A stretch of 18,095 bases of DNA from Burkholderiales bacterium (GTDB lineage Bacteria; Pseudomonadota; Gammaproteobacteria; Burkholderiales; Burkholderiaceae): NCBI GenBank assembly GCA_947372535.1, contig CANBUA010000071.1, positions 1 through 18,095 on the forward strand, in the 5' to 3' direction. This document shows positions 6,165 to 14,764 of the stretch, piece after piece. Both the position numbers and the translations under genes were made by a program. The notes under the pieces were generated by a model. It was not told the origin of the DNA and ran no database searches. It was given only the letters and a program-made list of their open reading frames with translations. The first letter of the stretch is position 1, and every line of letters begins with the position of its first letter.

Positions 6165-6992
6165 TCAGCCCTTGCCAGGCTTGAGCGCCTGCGGGCACTG
6201 AATCTGGATCACCTCGCGGCCCGAATCCGTCAAGCGCGCAGCCGTCAGCTGGCCGCCCCAAACACACCCGGTGTCCAGCGACAGCAGATCGTCCCGGTTG
6301 ATCAGCCCCAGCGTGGACCAGTGGCCAAAGGCGACCGACGCATGGGCCGTGCGCCGCCCAGGTACATCGAACCACGGCATGAAGCCGTCAGGCGCAGGCC
6401 CCTGCCCGTCCTTGCTCTCGAACTCCATGGTGCCGTCCGCCGCGCAAAAGCGCAGGCGCGTCAGGCTGTTGACGATGCAGCGCAGTCGGTCAGGGCCTTG
6501 CAAGCTGTCATCCCAGCGGGCAGGTTCGTTGCCATACATCAACGGCAGGAATCGCGCCAGATCGGGCCCTTGCAGCACCGCTTCAACCTCGGCGGCCAAG
6601 GCCATGGTCTGAGCCACATCCCATTGCGGCAGCACCCCGGCGTGCACCATGAGCCAGCCATGCGCGTGCACGGCCATGCGTCGATGCCGCAACCAGTGCA
6701 GCCATTCTTCACGGTCGGGCGCCTCCAGGATGGGCGCGATGGTGTCCTGGCGATGCGGCTTGCGCACCCCGTGGGCGACGGCCAGCAGGTGCAGGTCATG
6801 GTTGCCCAGCAGGCAAGTGGCCGATGCGCCCAGGCCGCGCAGACGGCGCAAAACACCCAAGGAATCGGGGCCCCGGTTGACCAGGTCACCCAGCACGTAG
6901 AGGTGGTCGCGTGATGGCGTGAAAGCCACCTCGTCCAACAGACGCGACAAGGGATCACAACAACCTTGCAAATCACCCAACAAATAGATCAT
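6165..6992 (-). CDS. apaH: Symmetrical bis(5'-nucleosyl)-tetraphosphatase ApaH
   Basis: 275 residues, close to E. coli ApaH (280). It hydrolyses diadenosine tetraphosphate (Ap4A) symmetrically to two ADP, clearing an alarmone that builds up under stress and on mis-charging of tRNA synthetases. The metallophosphatase motifs are all present: GDLQG (6-10), [10 protein letters not shown] (35-44) and GNHDLHLL (63-70). VHAG (about 116-119) and the later FGHW are further metal-ligand motifs of the PPP fold. The start [10 protein letters not shown] matches family N-termini. It is not in the ksgA-apaG-apaH cluster seen in enterobacteria. It is divergent from the CorC-type gene and followed by tRNA-Ser. 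Confidence 0.95.
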   Translation of the reverse strand: MIYLLGDLQGCCDPLSRLLDEVAFTPSRDHLYVLGDLVNRGPDSLGVLRRLRGLGASATCLLGNHDLHLLAVAHGVRKPHRQDTIAPILEAPDREEWLHWLRHRRMAVHAHGWLMVHAGVLPQWDVAQTMALAAEVEAVLQGPDLARFLPLMYGNEPARWDDSLQGPDRLRCIVNSLTRLRFCAADGTMEFESKDGQGPAPDGFMPWFDVPGRRTAHASVAFGHWSTLGLINRDDLLSLDTGCVWGGQLTAARLTDSGREVIQIQCPQALKPGKG

Positions 6993-7064
6993 GAGGGCAT
7001 TGTCGGCGATTCTGATAAATTCTCGCCATCTCGACCGCTGGCCCAGCCTTTGCTGGAGCCCTCC

Positions 7065-8366
7065 ATGGACCTCGCCTTACTGCTCTTTCTGGTTGTTCTC
7101 AACGGCCTGTTCGCCATGTCCGAAATGGCGCTGGCTTCCAGTCGCAAGGCCCGCCTTCAGGTGATGACCGAGACTGGTGACGATGGGGCCAAGGCCGCCA
7201 TGCAGTTGCAGGACAACCCCACGCAGTATTTGTCCACTGTGCAGATCGGCATCACCTCCATCGGTGTGCTCAACGGCATCGTCGGCGAGGCCGCTTTCTC
7301 GGCGCCGTTGGCCACCCTCATCCAGTCGTATTTCTCCACCATCCCCAACCGGGCCGCCTCGATCACGGCCACGGCCATCGTGGTGTTGGTGATCACCTTC
7401 GTGACCATCATCTTTGGCGAACTGGTGCCCAAGCGGGCGGGCCAGATGTACCCCGAGTCGATTGCCCGAGTGGTAGCTTTGCCGATGACGCTGCTCTCGC
7501 AGCTCACCAAGCCTTTCGTGAAGCTGCTGTCCTTCTGCACGGAAGCCACGCTGAAGCTGCTGGGCATAAAGGAAAGCGGCAATCGGGGCGTGACCGAAGA
7601 AGAGATCGCCGCCAGCCTGGAAGAAGGCCTGGATGCCGGTGTGATCGAAGCACATGAGCACCAGATGGTGCGCAATGTGTTCCGCCTCGATGACCGTCAG
7701 ATCGGCTCGATGATGATCCCGCGCAGCGACATGGCCTGGCTCAACCTGGAGGCCACGCTGGAAGAGAACCTGGCCATCATCAAGGAGCATGGCCATTCGC
7801 GCTACCCCGTCTGCGGCGGCGGCCTGGACGATGTCATCGGCGTGATCACCGCGCAGGAATTGCTGCAGCAGTTCGCCTCCACACAAACGGCCGATCTGCG
7901 CACGGGCCTGCAACCTGCTGTGTTCGTGCCCGAGACGCTCTCCGGGATGGAACTGCTGGAGCATTTCAGGGGCTCGGTGTCGCAGATGGTCTTCGTGGTA
8001 GACGAATACGGCGAGGTGCAAGGCGTGATCACCTTGCGCGACGTGCTCGAGGCCATCACCGGGGAGTTCACCACGGACGAGGAGGAAAACGCCTGGGCCA
8101 TCCAGCGCGAAGATGGCTCCTGGCTGATCGATGGCCTGATCCCCGTGCCCGAGCTGAAGGACCGCCTGGCGCTCAAGAGCCTGCCCGATGAAGACCGAGG
8201 CCGCTACAACACCATGGCAGGCCTGGTCATGATGCTGTTGGGCCGCCTGCCCCAGACGACCGACCACGTCGAATGGGAAGGCTGGCGCTTCGAGGTGGTG
8301 GACATGGACGGCAAGCGCATCGATAAGGTGCTCGCGTCGCGCGACCCCCATCACGAATCGAACTGA
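7065..8366 (+). CDS. Hemolysin C/CorC family membrane protein (DUF21-CBS pair-CorC_HlyC)
   Basis: 433 residues. The N-terminal DUF21 / CNNM-like membrane domain (about 1-190) starts [20 protein letters not shown], the usual start for this family. It contains the conserved FGELVPKR segment. A Bateman pair of CBS domains follows (about 205-335; [15 protein letters not shown] leads into it). Next is a C-terminal CorC/HlyC transporter-associated domain (about 345-430, with [12 protein letters not shown] and YNTMAGLVM). Relatives are linked to magnesium or cobalt efflux and resistance; older hemolysin names are not supported by function. The open frame extends 33 codons further upstream. Those codons overlap the start of apaH and lack family similarity, while GGAG at 7055-7058 fits the 7065 start. 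Transcribed alone. Confidence 0.92.
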   Translation: MDLALLLFLVVLNGLFAMSEMALASSRKARLQVMTETGDDGAKAAMQLQDNPTQYLSTVQIGITSIGVLNGIVGEAAFSAPLATLIQSYFSTIPNRAASITATAIVVLVITFVTIIFGELVPKRAGQMYPESIARVVALPMTLLSQLTKPFVKLLSFCTEATLKLLGIKESGNRGVTEEEIAASLEEGLDAGVIEAHEHQMVRNVFRLDDRQIGSMMIPRSDMAWLNLEATLEENLAIIKEHGHSRYPVCGGGLDDVIGVITAQELLQQFASTQTADLRTGLQPAVFVPETLSGMELLEHFRGSVSQMVFVVDEYGEVQGVITLRDVLEAITGEFTTDEEENAWAIQREDGSWLIDGLIPVPELKDRLALKSLPDEDRGRYNTMAGLVMMLLGRLPQTTDHVEWEGWRFEVVDMDGKRIDKVLASRDPHHESN

Positions 8367-8373
8367 ATCGTCG

Positions 8374-8400
8374 CCAGCGCTTGCCGCGGCAGCGCGCTGG
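8374..8400. terminator. Weak hairpin between convergent CorC-type gene and glk
   Basis: CCAGCGC (8374-8380) pairs with GCGCTGG (8394-8400), and a TGC/GCA stem can form inside. It occupies the 45-base gap between two convergent genes, where a shared terminator is expected. It has no T run on either side, so the evidence is modest. Confidence 0.35.
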
Positions 8401-8411
8401 TGATCTCCCGT

Positions 8412-9425
8412 TCAAGCATGCGCCGGCAAGTGCGCCAAGGCCATCGCCGCGCCCAGCAGGGCTGCCTGCGGATCGTGGATGACGTACACCGGCACGGGCG
8501 ACAGATACCCGCGATACCGCCCCTTGTCCTCAAAGCGATTCCGAAAGCCTGAATCCACGAAAGTCCGGCCCAGCTTGGGGATGATGCCCCCACCGATGTA
8601 GACCCCGCCCAAGGCGCCCAGCGACAAGGCCAGGTCGCTGGCCACGGTGCCGAAGAAATCGCAGAACATGGCCACGGCTTCCTGACAGACCGGGCAATCA
8701 CCCGAGGCGCCACGCTCGGTGACATCGGCAGGCGTGACTTGCTCCGGCATGTGCCGGTGCAGGATGCACAAGGCCTCGTACAGGATCACCAGCCCAGCAC
8801 CGCTGAGCACGCGTTCTGCCGAGACATGTTCCCAGCGTCGATGCAGGATCCGAAGCACCTCGGACTCGCGCTCATTGCTGCTGGCCAGGGTGACGTGCCC
8901 GCCTTCAGCCACCAGGGCTGTCCAGCGAGGGCCGGGGCTTTGCGGCGCACAGGGCACCGGGATCAGCGCTGAAGTGCCCAGCCCAGTGCCCGCACCCAAC
9001 AGCGCCAACGATCGGCCCGGCTCTGCATGGGTGCCGCCAATCTGTACCAGGTGATCCTGAGCAATCGAGGGCAAGGACCAGGCCAGCGCCGTGAAATCAT
9101 TGAGGCAGCAAAGCCGGTCCAAGCCCAGGCGCTGCTTGAGCGCACGCGCCGAGAAAGACCAATCGAGGTTCATCATCTTGACCTCGTCGCCCACGATGGG
9201 TCCGGCGATGCCAAGGCTGGCCCAGGTGGGTCGACGGGTCAAGGCCCCTTGATCTTGAAGATCGCCCAGGTAGTGCTCGATCGCCGCCTCCAGCCCTGTG
9301 AACTCATTGGTAGGCAGGTGCCGAACATGACTGATGGGCGCATCCGGCGCATCCAGCAAGGCCAGTCGTGCATTGGTGCCACCGATGTCGCCCAACAGCC
9401 GAGGGTAGGTCGATGAGGAGGTCAT
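8412..9425 (-). CDS. glk: Glucokinase
   Basis: 337 residues, typical for the proteobacterial Glk family (E. coli 321). It phosphorylates glucose with ATP to glucose-6-phosphate in the cytosol, feeding the Entner-Doudoroff genes next to it. The phosphate-binding motif DIGGTNAR is at 13-20. The catalytic base is Asp110 in LNDFTALAW. The glucose and nucleotide contacts GAGTGLG (144-150) and AEGGH (173-177) are conserved. A late VYIGGGI motif completes the actin-fold ATPase. It begins 9 bases after the pgl stop on the same strand, so pgl-glk form an operon read away from edd-eda. In the start region, AGTGATCCACATCC before the ATG contains no strong ribosome site. Confidence 0.95.
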   Translation of the reverse strand: MTSSSTYPRLLGDIGGTNARLALLDAPDAPISHVRHLPTNEFTGLEAAIEHYLGDLQDQGALTRRPTWASLGIAGPIVGDEVKMMNLDWSFSARALKQRLGLDRLCCLNDFTALAWSLPSIAQDHLVQIGGTHAEPGRSLALLGAGTGLGTSALIPVPCAPQSPGPRWTALVAEGGHVTLASSNERESEVLRILHRRWEHVSAERVLSGAGLVILYEALCILHRHMPEQVTPADVTERGASGDCPVCQEAVAMFCDFFGTVASDLALSLGALGGVYIGGGIIPKLGRTFVDSGFRNRFEDKGRYRGYLSPVPVYVIHDPQAALLGAAMALAHLPAHA

Positions 9426-9434
9426 GGATGTGGA

Positions 9435-10202
9435 TCACTCCGAGAAATAGACATGGCAGGTTTGCCCGGGCGCCCACAGCGCGCGCCGGATGGGCAAAGA
9501 CAGTGCCAACGTCTTGGCATTTGCCGTGCCTGATGGCTCATCCCCCGGGGGCAACAGCGCCCCAGACAAGGTGGCCTCCTTGTCGAGGCCCTGCAGGTGC
9601 ACGATCAAGCACCGGGCATCCAGCAAAGCCCTCGGCGTGAGGCTGACGCGCGGCTCGGTGACGTTGGGCGCAGGTGGGGCCGCCACTGCCATGCACAGGC
9701 CACCATCTTCAGGCAGTTCCTGACCCGGGAACCACGAGGCCGTGTGCCCATCGGCGCCCATGCCCAGCACCACCACATCGGCCGGCCATTGGATGCAACT
9801 GACCAGCAATGCCTCCAGCGCCGGCAAGGCGGCTTGCGGTGTGACCGCACCGTTGTACAGAGGCACCCAGTGCGCATCACCGGCCAACCCTTGCAGAAGA
9901 TGCTGGCGCACCAGGGCTTCGTTGCTGGCAGGATGATCGGGGGGAACCCAACGCTCGTCGGCCAAGGTGATGTCCACTCGCCGCCAATCGAGCGGCAGCC
10001 TGCACAGCGCTTGCCACATGGCCAAAGGGGTGCGTCCGCCAGACACGATCAGCGTGGCGCGCGACCTGAGGACCAGCGCCTGCCTCAGTTGCTCGGCGAT
10101 GAACTCGGCCAGGTCGCCGGCCTGCTGGGGGGCATCGGTGCCCATGTGCAACACAGGGCCGGACAAATCCTGCGCAACATTGGAGGAGGTGCTCATCGTC
10201 AT
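9435..10202 (-). CDS. pgl: 6-phosphogluconolactonase (DevB type)
   Basis: 255 residues, a little longer than the usual 225-240. It hydrolyses 6-phosphoglucono-delta-lactone to 6-phosphogluconate, the step between glucose-6-phosphate dehydrogenase and Edd. Motifs in order are SGGRTP (54-59), DERWVPPDHPASN (82-94), LGMGADGHTASWFPG (146-160) and PRVSLTP (about 184-190). These are the phosphate-binding and catalytic segments of the NagB-like fold. There is no glucose-6-phosphate dehydrogenase gene beside it, unlike zwf-pgl-edd-eda clusters of other proteobacteria. Two ATGs lie two codons apart at the start (10200-10202 and 10194-10196). Neither has a clear ribosome site. First gene of the pgl-glk operon. 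Confidence 0.94.
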   Translation of the reverse strand: MTMSTSSNVAQDLSGPVLHMGTDAPQQAGDLAEFIAEQLRQALVLRSRATLIVSGGRTPLAMWQALCRLPLDWRRVDITLADERWVPPDHPASNEALVRQHLLQGLAGDAHWVPLYNGAVTPQAALPALEALLVSCIQWPADVVVLGMGADGHTASWFPGQELPEDGGLCMAVAAPPAPNVTEPRVSLTPRALLDARCLIVHLQGLDKEATLSGALLPPGDEPSGTANAKTLALSLPIRRALWAPGQTCHVYFSE

Positions 10203-10294
10203 CGAGGCAGTTTAGGGCAAGGATGAAACACCACTGGCCACCCGGGAACCCGGCCTGAGGTTATCCTGCTGACGAGCATTGAGAAGGCGAAACC
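10203..10294. promoter_or_regulatory. Divergent control region of the Entner-Doudoroff genes
   Basis: The 92 bases must hold promoters for pgl-glk (-) and edd-eda (+). A palindrome CCGGG-AA-CCCGG (10242-10253), nested in GGCC...GGCC (10236-10255), sits near the middle. A TATCCT (10262-10267) could be the edd -10. GAGAAGG (10281-10287), 7 bases before the GTG, is the edd ribosome site. I see no HexR-type AT-rich palindrome (TGTAATTAAATTACA), the usual regulator site of these genes in pseudomonads and Shewanella. Confidence 0.4.
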
Positions 10295-12211
10295 GTGACA
10301 TTGCATACCCGTCTCATCGACGTCACCGAGCGCATCAAGCAGCGCAGTGCCGTCACCCGCCAGCGTTACCTGGACCAATTGGCCCAGCAGGCCGACAACC
10401 ACACGCGCCTGGTTCAGCGGGCCACGCTGGGCTGTACCAATCTGGCGCATGCCTATGCCGGCGCGCCGGCGGGCGACAAGATCTGGCTGCGCAGCCAGAA
10501 GGCGCCCAACATCGGCATCGTCTCGTCGTACAACGACATGTTGTCGGCCCACCAGCCGCTCCACGAGTATCCGGAATGGATCAAGCAGGCAGCGCGCGAA
10601 GTCGGCGGCACGGCACAGTTTGCTGGCGGCGTGCCGGCCATGTGCGATGGCGTGACCCAGGGCCAGGCGGGCATGGAACTCTCACTGTTCTCGCGCGATG
10701 TGATCGCCATGGGCACGGCCATCGCACTGTCGCATCAGATGTTCGACGCCACCTTGTGCCTGGGCGTGTGCGACAAGATCGTGCCGGGCCTCATGATCGG
10801 CGCGCTGACCTTTGGCCACTTGCCCACGATCTTCGTGCCGGCCGGGCCCATGGGCACTGGCCTGAGCAATGTTGAAAAAGGCAAGATCCGCCAGCGTTTC
10901 GCGGCTGGTGACCTGTCCAAAGAAGACCTCTTGGTGGCCGAAGAAAAGTCCTACCACTCCTCGGGCACCTGCACCTTCTATGGCACGGCCAACAGCAACC
11001 AGATGCTGATGGAGATCATGGGCCTGCACCTGCCCGGCACAGCCTTCGTGCACCCCGGCACGCCTTTGCGCAAAGCCCTGACGCGCGAGTCGGCGAGGCG
11101 GGTGCTGCAGCTGACGGCACAAGGCAGCGAGTACACACCCATCGGCGAGGTGGTCGACGAGCGCTGCGTGGTCAACGGCCTCATCGGCTTGCTGGCCACG
11201 GGCGGCTCGACCAACCATACCCTGCACCTGGTGGCCATGGCGCGCACGGCCGGCATCCTGATCAACTGGGATGATTTCGACGCCCTGTCCCAGATCGTGC
11301 CGCTGCTGGCGCGTGTCTACCCCAATGGCAGCGCTGATGTGAACCGTTTCCAGGACTTGGGCGGCGTGGCTTTCGTGATCCGCGAATTGCTGCAAGCCGG
11401 TCTGTTGCACGCCGATGTCAAGACCGTGGCCGGTCACATCACGGGCGACGAAGGCCTGTGGGCCTACACGCGCCGCCCTGCCCTGGTCGATGGCGCGCTG
11501 GTGTGGGAAGAGACCGCGCTTCACAGCGAGGACACCACGGTGTTGCGCCCCTTTGCAGAACCCTTCACGCCCGATGGCGGCCTGCGCCTGCTCGATGGCA
11601 ACCTGGGCCGGGCCATGATCAAGGTTTCGGCGGTCAAGCCCGAGCACCGCGTGATCGAGGCGCCGGCCATCGTCTTTCACAGCCAGGAAGACATGCTGGC
11701 CGCCTACCACCGTGGCGAACTCAACCGCGACCTGGTGGCCGTCGTGCGCTTCCAGGGGCCCAGCGCCAATGGCATGCCGGAGCTGCATTCGCTCACGCCT
11801 ACGCTGGCCAACCTGCAAGATCAAGGCTTTCAGGTGGCGCTGGTCACGGACGGGCGCATGTCTGGCGCCTCCGGCAAGGTGCCCGCCGCCATCCATGTCA
11901 CGCCAGAAGCGGCCAACGGTGGGCCCTTGGCCAAGGTTCGCTCCGGCGATGTGATCCGGCTGGATGCCGAACAAGGCGTGCTGCAAGCCCTGGTGCCCAA
12001 CGATGTCTGGGCGGCCCGCCACATCGAGCAAATCGACCTGAGTGGCAACCAAATCGGCATCGGGCGCGAACTGTTCGGGGCCATGCGCAGCACCGTCACG
12101 GGGGCTGAGCAAGGTGCGATGACGTTTGGCATGCCAGCCTGCCCGCCCTCGACCTTTCATGAAGACGCCCCACGGCAGGAGACCTCGCCCCATGTCGACA
12201 TCACCCACTGA
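10295..12211 (+). CDS. edd: Phosphogluconate dehydratase
   Basis: 638 residues, about 30 more than the usual 603-610. It dehydrates 6-phosphogluconate to 2-keto-3-deoxy-6-phosphogluconate (KDPG). It belongs to the IlvD/Edd Fe-S dehydratases. Cysteine candidates for the cluster lie in [11 protein letters not shown] (Cys117), [10 protein letters not shown] (Cys159) and GTCTFYGTA (Cys226), and the family blocks [11 protein letters not shown] and [11 protein letters not shown] are present. The start is GTG at 10295-10297, supported by GAGAAGG 7 bases upstream and by an N-terminus matching other Edd. The C-terminus runs past the normal end (after [10 protein letters not shown]) by about 27 residues of low-complexity sequence. 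This tail contains the eda ribosome site and overlaps the eda start by 20 bases, so the extension may simply reflect a lost stop. Confidence 0.96.
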   Translation: MTLHTRLIDVTERIKQRSAVTRQRYLDQLAQQADNHTRLVQRATLGCTNLAHAYAGAPAGDKIWLRSQKAPNIGIVSSYNDMLSAHQPLHEYPEWIKQAAREVGGTAQFAGGVPAMCDGVTQGQAGMELSLFSRDVIAMGTAIALSHQMFDATLCLGVCDKIVPGLMIGALTFGHLPTIFVPAGPMGTGLSNVEKGKIRQRFAAGDLSKEDLLVAEEKSYHSSGTCTFYGTANSNQMLMEIMGLHLPGTAFVHPGTPLRKALTRESARRVLQLTAQGSEYTPIGEVVDERCVVNGLIGLLATGGSTNHTLHLVAMARTAGILINWDDFDALSQIVPLLARVYPNGSADVNRFQDLGGVAFVIRELLQAGLLHADVKTVAGHITGDEGLWAYTRRPALVDGALVWEETALHSEDTTVLRPFAEPFTPDGGLRLLDGNLGRAMIKVSAVKPEHRVIEAPAIVFHSQEDMLAAYHRGELNRDLVAVVRFQGPSANGMPELHSLTPTLANLQDQGFQVALVTDGRMSGASGKVPAAIHVTPEAANGGPLAKVRSGDVIRLDAEQGVLQALVPNDVWAARHIEQIDLSGNQIGIGRELFGAMRSTVTGAEQGAMTFGMPACPPSTFHEDAPRQETSPHVDITH

Positions 12212-12839
12212 ACTGATCCAACGCACCATGCGCCTGAGCCCGGTCATCCCGGTGCTGGTGATTGAGCGCACCGAGGACGCCGTGCCGTTAGCGCAAGCTT
12301 TATTGGCAGGTGGCTTGAAGGTGCTGGAGATCACCTTGCGCACGCCGATCGCCTTGAAAGTGATCCAGACGCTGGTCAAGGCCTTGCCCGATGCGGTGAT
12401 CGCGGCCGGTACCATCACCACGCCAGCTCAGTGGGAAGACGCTGCACGGGCAGGCGCGCATTTCGGGGTGTCTCCCGGTTTGAGCCCTGCCCTCATTGAT
12501 GCGGCACCCGGGATGTCATTGCCTCTGCTGCCCGGCGTGGCCACGGCTTCGGAATTGATGACGGCACTCGACGCCGGGTTCGAGAGTTTCAAGTTCTTCC
12601 CGGCGCAGCAGGCTGGGGGCATCAACATGCTCAAGGCCTTTGGCGGGCCGTTTGCCCATGCTGTTTTCTGCCCGACCGGCGGCATCACCCTGGAGACGGC
12701 ACCTGATTTTCTGGCCCTGCCCAATGTGGCCTGCGTGGGGGGATCGTGGCTGGCACCGGTCAAGGCAGTTCAAGCGGGCGATTGGGCGGCCATCGAAGCG
12801 CTGGCTCGGCAGGCCGCCGGGCTGCACCACGCGTCCTGA
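12192..12839 (+). CDS. eda: KDPG aldolase (2-dehydro-3-deoxyphosphogluconate aldolase)
   Basis: 215 residues (E. coli 213). It splits KDPG into pyruvate and glyceraldehyde-3-phosphate, a class I Schiff-base aldolase of the cytosol. Key residues visible are Glu46 in LEITLRTP, Lys134 (Schiff base) in FKFFPAQ, and Thr162 in CPTGGI. The usual glutamate after FFPA is Gln here. The open frame reaches back to 12126, but the extra 22 residues are arginine-proline-rich and unlike Eda. The ATG at 12192 matches family N-termini and has AGGAG at 12177-12181. It overlaps edd by 20 bases and is probably translationally coupled. Confidence 0.96.
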   Translation: MSTSPTELIQRTMRLSPVIPVLVIERTEDAVPLAQALLAGGLKVLEITLRTPIALKVIQTLVKALPDAVIAAGTITTPAQWEDAARAGAHFGVSPGLSPALIDAAPGMSLPLLPGVATASELMTALDAGFESFKFFPAQQAGGINMLKAFGGPFAHAVFCPTGGITLETAPDFLALPNVACVGGSWLAPVKAVQAGDWAAIEALARQAAGLHHAS

Positions 12840-12898
12840 CCCCCCTATTTCGGCGGACGGTGAAGTCGCGTCAACCGACAGCGACGAACTACACTTGC

Positions 12899-12926
12899 AT
12901 GGCAATTTATTTGCCATTCAATGAAT
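12899..12926. promoter_or_regulatory. Two adjacent palindromes upstream of the esterase gene
   Basis: ATGGCAA-TTTAT-TTGCCAT (12899-12917) is a perfect 7-bp inverted repeat. It is followed at once by ATTCA-A-TGAAT (12916-12926), a second perfect palindrome. They lie in a locally AT-rich patch (about 12897-12952) inside a GC-rich chromosome, between eda and the esterase. They could be an operator for the esterase. A TGCCAT half-site recurs at 12934-12939. The stem could also act as an eda terminator, but there is no U run directly after it. Confidence 0.45.
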
Positions 12927-13018
12927 AAAAAACTGCCATAAAAATAACCATCACGGGGAATGGGTAACGAGGCACTCAGCGAATGGCCCGATTCATTCCT
13001 CTGCCGGAAAACCTCTCC

Positions 13019-14752
13019 ATGAGACATCGTTCCTCACCCCTGCGCGGGCCCAAAGTACTTGCACTCGCCTTTCTGGCCTGGGCGGCCACTGGCACCTCTG
13101 CCCAGGCCACGCCGGACTGCGGCAGCATGGCCGCAGCGATCAGCGACCTGGCCGATGTGACCCATGCCGAGCCCGTTGGCGCCGCCTCCGGGACGCCGGC
13201 ATATTGCCTCATCCAAGGCACAACCGGCGACCGCCGCTACATCAGCTACGACGGCACAAACCAGACCCGTCGCCCCATTGGCTTTGAACTTCGCTTGCCC
13301 ACGCCCTGGAACGGCAAGTTCTTTTTCCAAGGTGGTGGCGGCAGCGACGGTGTGGTCAGAGACGCGACCGGCAACCTCCAGGGCCAACTGCCGGAAACAG
13401 CGCTCGACAGCGGCTATGCGGTCGTGAGCAACGATTCTGGCCACAAGAACCCCAGCTATACCCTGGAGCCCATGGGTGGCATGACCGATTTCGGTTTTGA
13501 CGCCGACGCCCGGCTGGACTATGCCCGCCGCGCCGTCGAGGTGGTCACCACCAATGCCAAGACGATCATCAATCGCTACTACGGCGTGGGGCCGAGCCGT
13601 TCTTACTTCGTTGGCTGCTCGACGGGGGGGCGCCACGCACTCGAAGCGGCCACCACCTTCCAATCGCAGTTCGATGGCGTCCTCATGGGCGACCCGGCTT
13701 TCCGGTTCGCGCACACGGCCTTTCAGATGGCCGACGATGCCAGGCTGATGTCCACCCTGGCGGTCAAGCCAGGCGATGCCCTCACGAGCGCCGACATGAA
13801 GGTCGTGCAGAAGAAAGTGATCGCCGCCTGCGACATGCTGGATGGCGCCGCCGACGAAATCGTCAATGACACGATGGCCTGTCAAACGGTGTTCAACCCC
13901 GCCACCCTGTTGTGCACGGCCGGGCAGACATCCAATTGCCTGAGCCAGGCCAAGTACAACGTGCTGACCAAGATGGTGGCGGGCGTCAAGCGCAGCAACG
14001 GTGACCCGATCTATGCCAGTTATCCGTGGGAGCCCACCATGGGCACGAACCTGAGCTTCGGTTCCTGGCGCACCTGGCGCATTCAATCCGTCGCGGGCTA
14101 CGACTATTCCGTCCTGGCTGCCCTCACCGGCGGGGTGTTCTCCAAGCTCATGCAAAACCCACCCTCGCACACGGCGGTGGTGGGCACGGCGGCACAGTCC
14201 TACGCCTACCTCAAGTCGGTTGACATCGAGGCGGCCTACCTGGGCCTGACCACGACCACACCGGCCTTTCCACAATCGGCCCTCAGTCTCTACAACGTGG
14301 CCAATCCCAGCGACCTGACGGCGTTCAAGACGCACGGCAAGATCATTGCCTTCACCGGCGCGGGCGACGGCGCGGTGTCCGCCCTGGATGTCATCGACTG
14401 GTACAAGAAGGTACAGGCCACGGACCAGGCACGTGGCGGCTTGAGCACCGAACAGTACGCCCGCTTGTACGTGGTCCCCGGCATGGGCCACTGCTTCGGC
14501 GGCTTGGGCACCGACCGATTCAACCTGTTCAAAGTGCTGGAAGATTGGGTGGAGAAGGGGCCGGCGTTCGCCCCCAGCAATGCCAACCCACCCATCGCAG
14601 GCTTTGCGGGCACCAACCTGGACATCCCGCTGGCCTCGTGGTCGACCAGCCGCACGCGCCCCCTGTGCGCCTTCCCCAAAGTGGCGCGCTACATCGGCAG
14701 CACTGTGGTGCCTAACTACATCCCTGCCAGCAACTTCGCTTGCAGGGACTGA
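13019..14752 (+). CDS. Secreted tannase-family esterase (feruloyl esterase / MHETase-like)
   Basis: 577 residues. A Sec signal peptide (basic MRHRSSPLRGPK, then a hydrophobic core, cleavage after SAQA near residue 30) sends it to the periplasm or outside. The tannase-family alpha/beta hydrolase triad is complete: Ser201 in GCSTGGR, Asp450 in GAGDGAVSALD and His491 in PGMGHCFGG. The cysteines flanking Ser and His form the family's CS-D-HC disulfide. A calcium loop CDMLDGAADEIVND starts at about 271. The C-terminal blocks GTDRF, RTRPLC and ARYIGS closely recall Ideonella MHETase, although the residue after the nucleophile is Thr rather than Glu. The likely substrates are aromatic esters such as feruloyl or gallate esters; MHET is possible but unproven. 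An in-frame ATG at 12983 with GAGG upstream is an alternative start, but it gives an unusually long signal-peptide n-region. Confidence 0.9.
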   Translation: MRHRSSPLRGPKVLALAFLAWAATGTSAQATPDCGSMAAAISDLADVTHAEPVGAASGTPAYCLIQGTTGDRRYISYDGTNQTRRPIGFELRLPTPWNGKFFFQGGGGSDGVVRDATGNLQGQLPETALDSGYAVVSNDSGHKNPSYTLEPMGGMTDFGFDADARLDYARRAVEVVTTNAKTIINRYYGVGPSRSYFVGCSTGGRHALEAATTFQSQFDGVLMGDPAFRFAHTAFQMADDARLMSTLAVKPGDALTSADMKVVQKKVIAACDMLDGAADEIVNDTMACQTVFNPATLLCTAGQTSNCLSQAKYNVLTKMVAGVKRSNGDPIYASYPWEPTMGTNLSFGSWRTWRIQSVAGYDYSVLAALTGGVFSKLMQNPPSHTAVVGTAAQSYAYLKSVDIEAAYLGLTTTTPAFPQSALSLYNVANPSDLTAFKTHGKIIAFTGAGDGAVSALDVIDWYKKVQATDQARGGLSTEQYARLYVVPGMGHCFGGLGTDRFNLFKVLEDWVEKGPAFAPSNANPPIAGFAGTNLDIPLASWSTSRTRPLCAFPKVARYIGSTVVPNYIPASNFACRD

Positions 14753-14764
14753 CCAACGCTGGGC

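Noticed and set aside
6966..7064. N-terminal extension of the CorC-type protein
   Set aside because: The extra 33 codons overlap the start of apaH, lack family similarity and precede a start with a better ribosome site.
7077..8354. 425-codon - strand frame opposite the CorC-type gene
   Set aside because: Composition biased to His, Gln and Gly, with no recognisable motif. The + strand has DUF21 and CBS domains.
10682..12421. 579-codon - strand frame opposite edd and eda
   Set aside because: Rich in His, Gln, Gly and Arg as expected from an antisense frame of GC-rich coding DNA. The + strand encodes complete Edd and Eda with active-site motifs.
13034..14491. 485-codon - strand frame opposite the esterase
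   Set aside because: Antisense shadow; the + strand frame has a signal peptide, catalytic triad and calcium loop.
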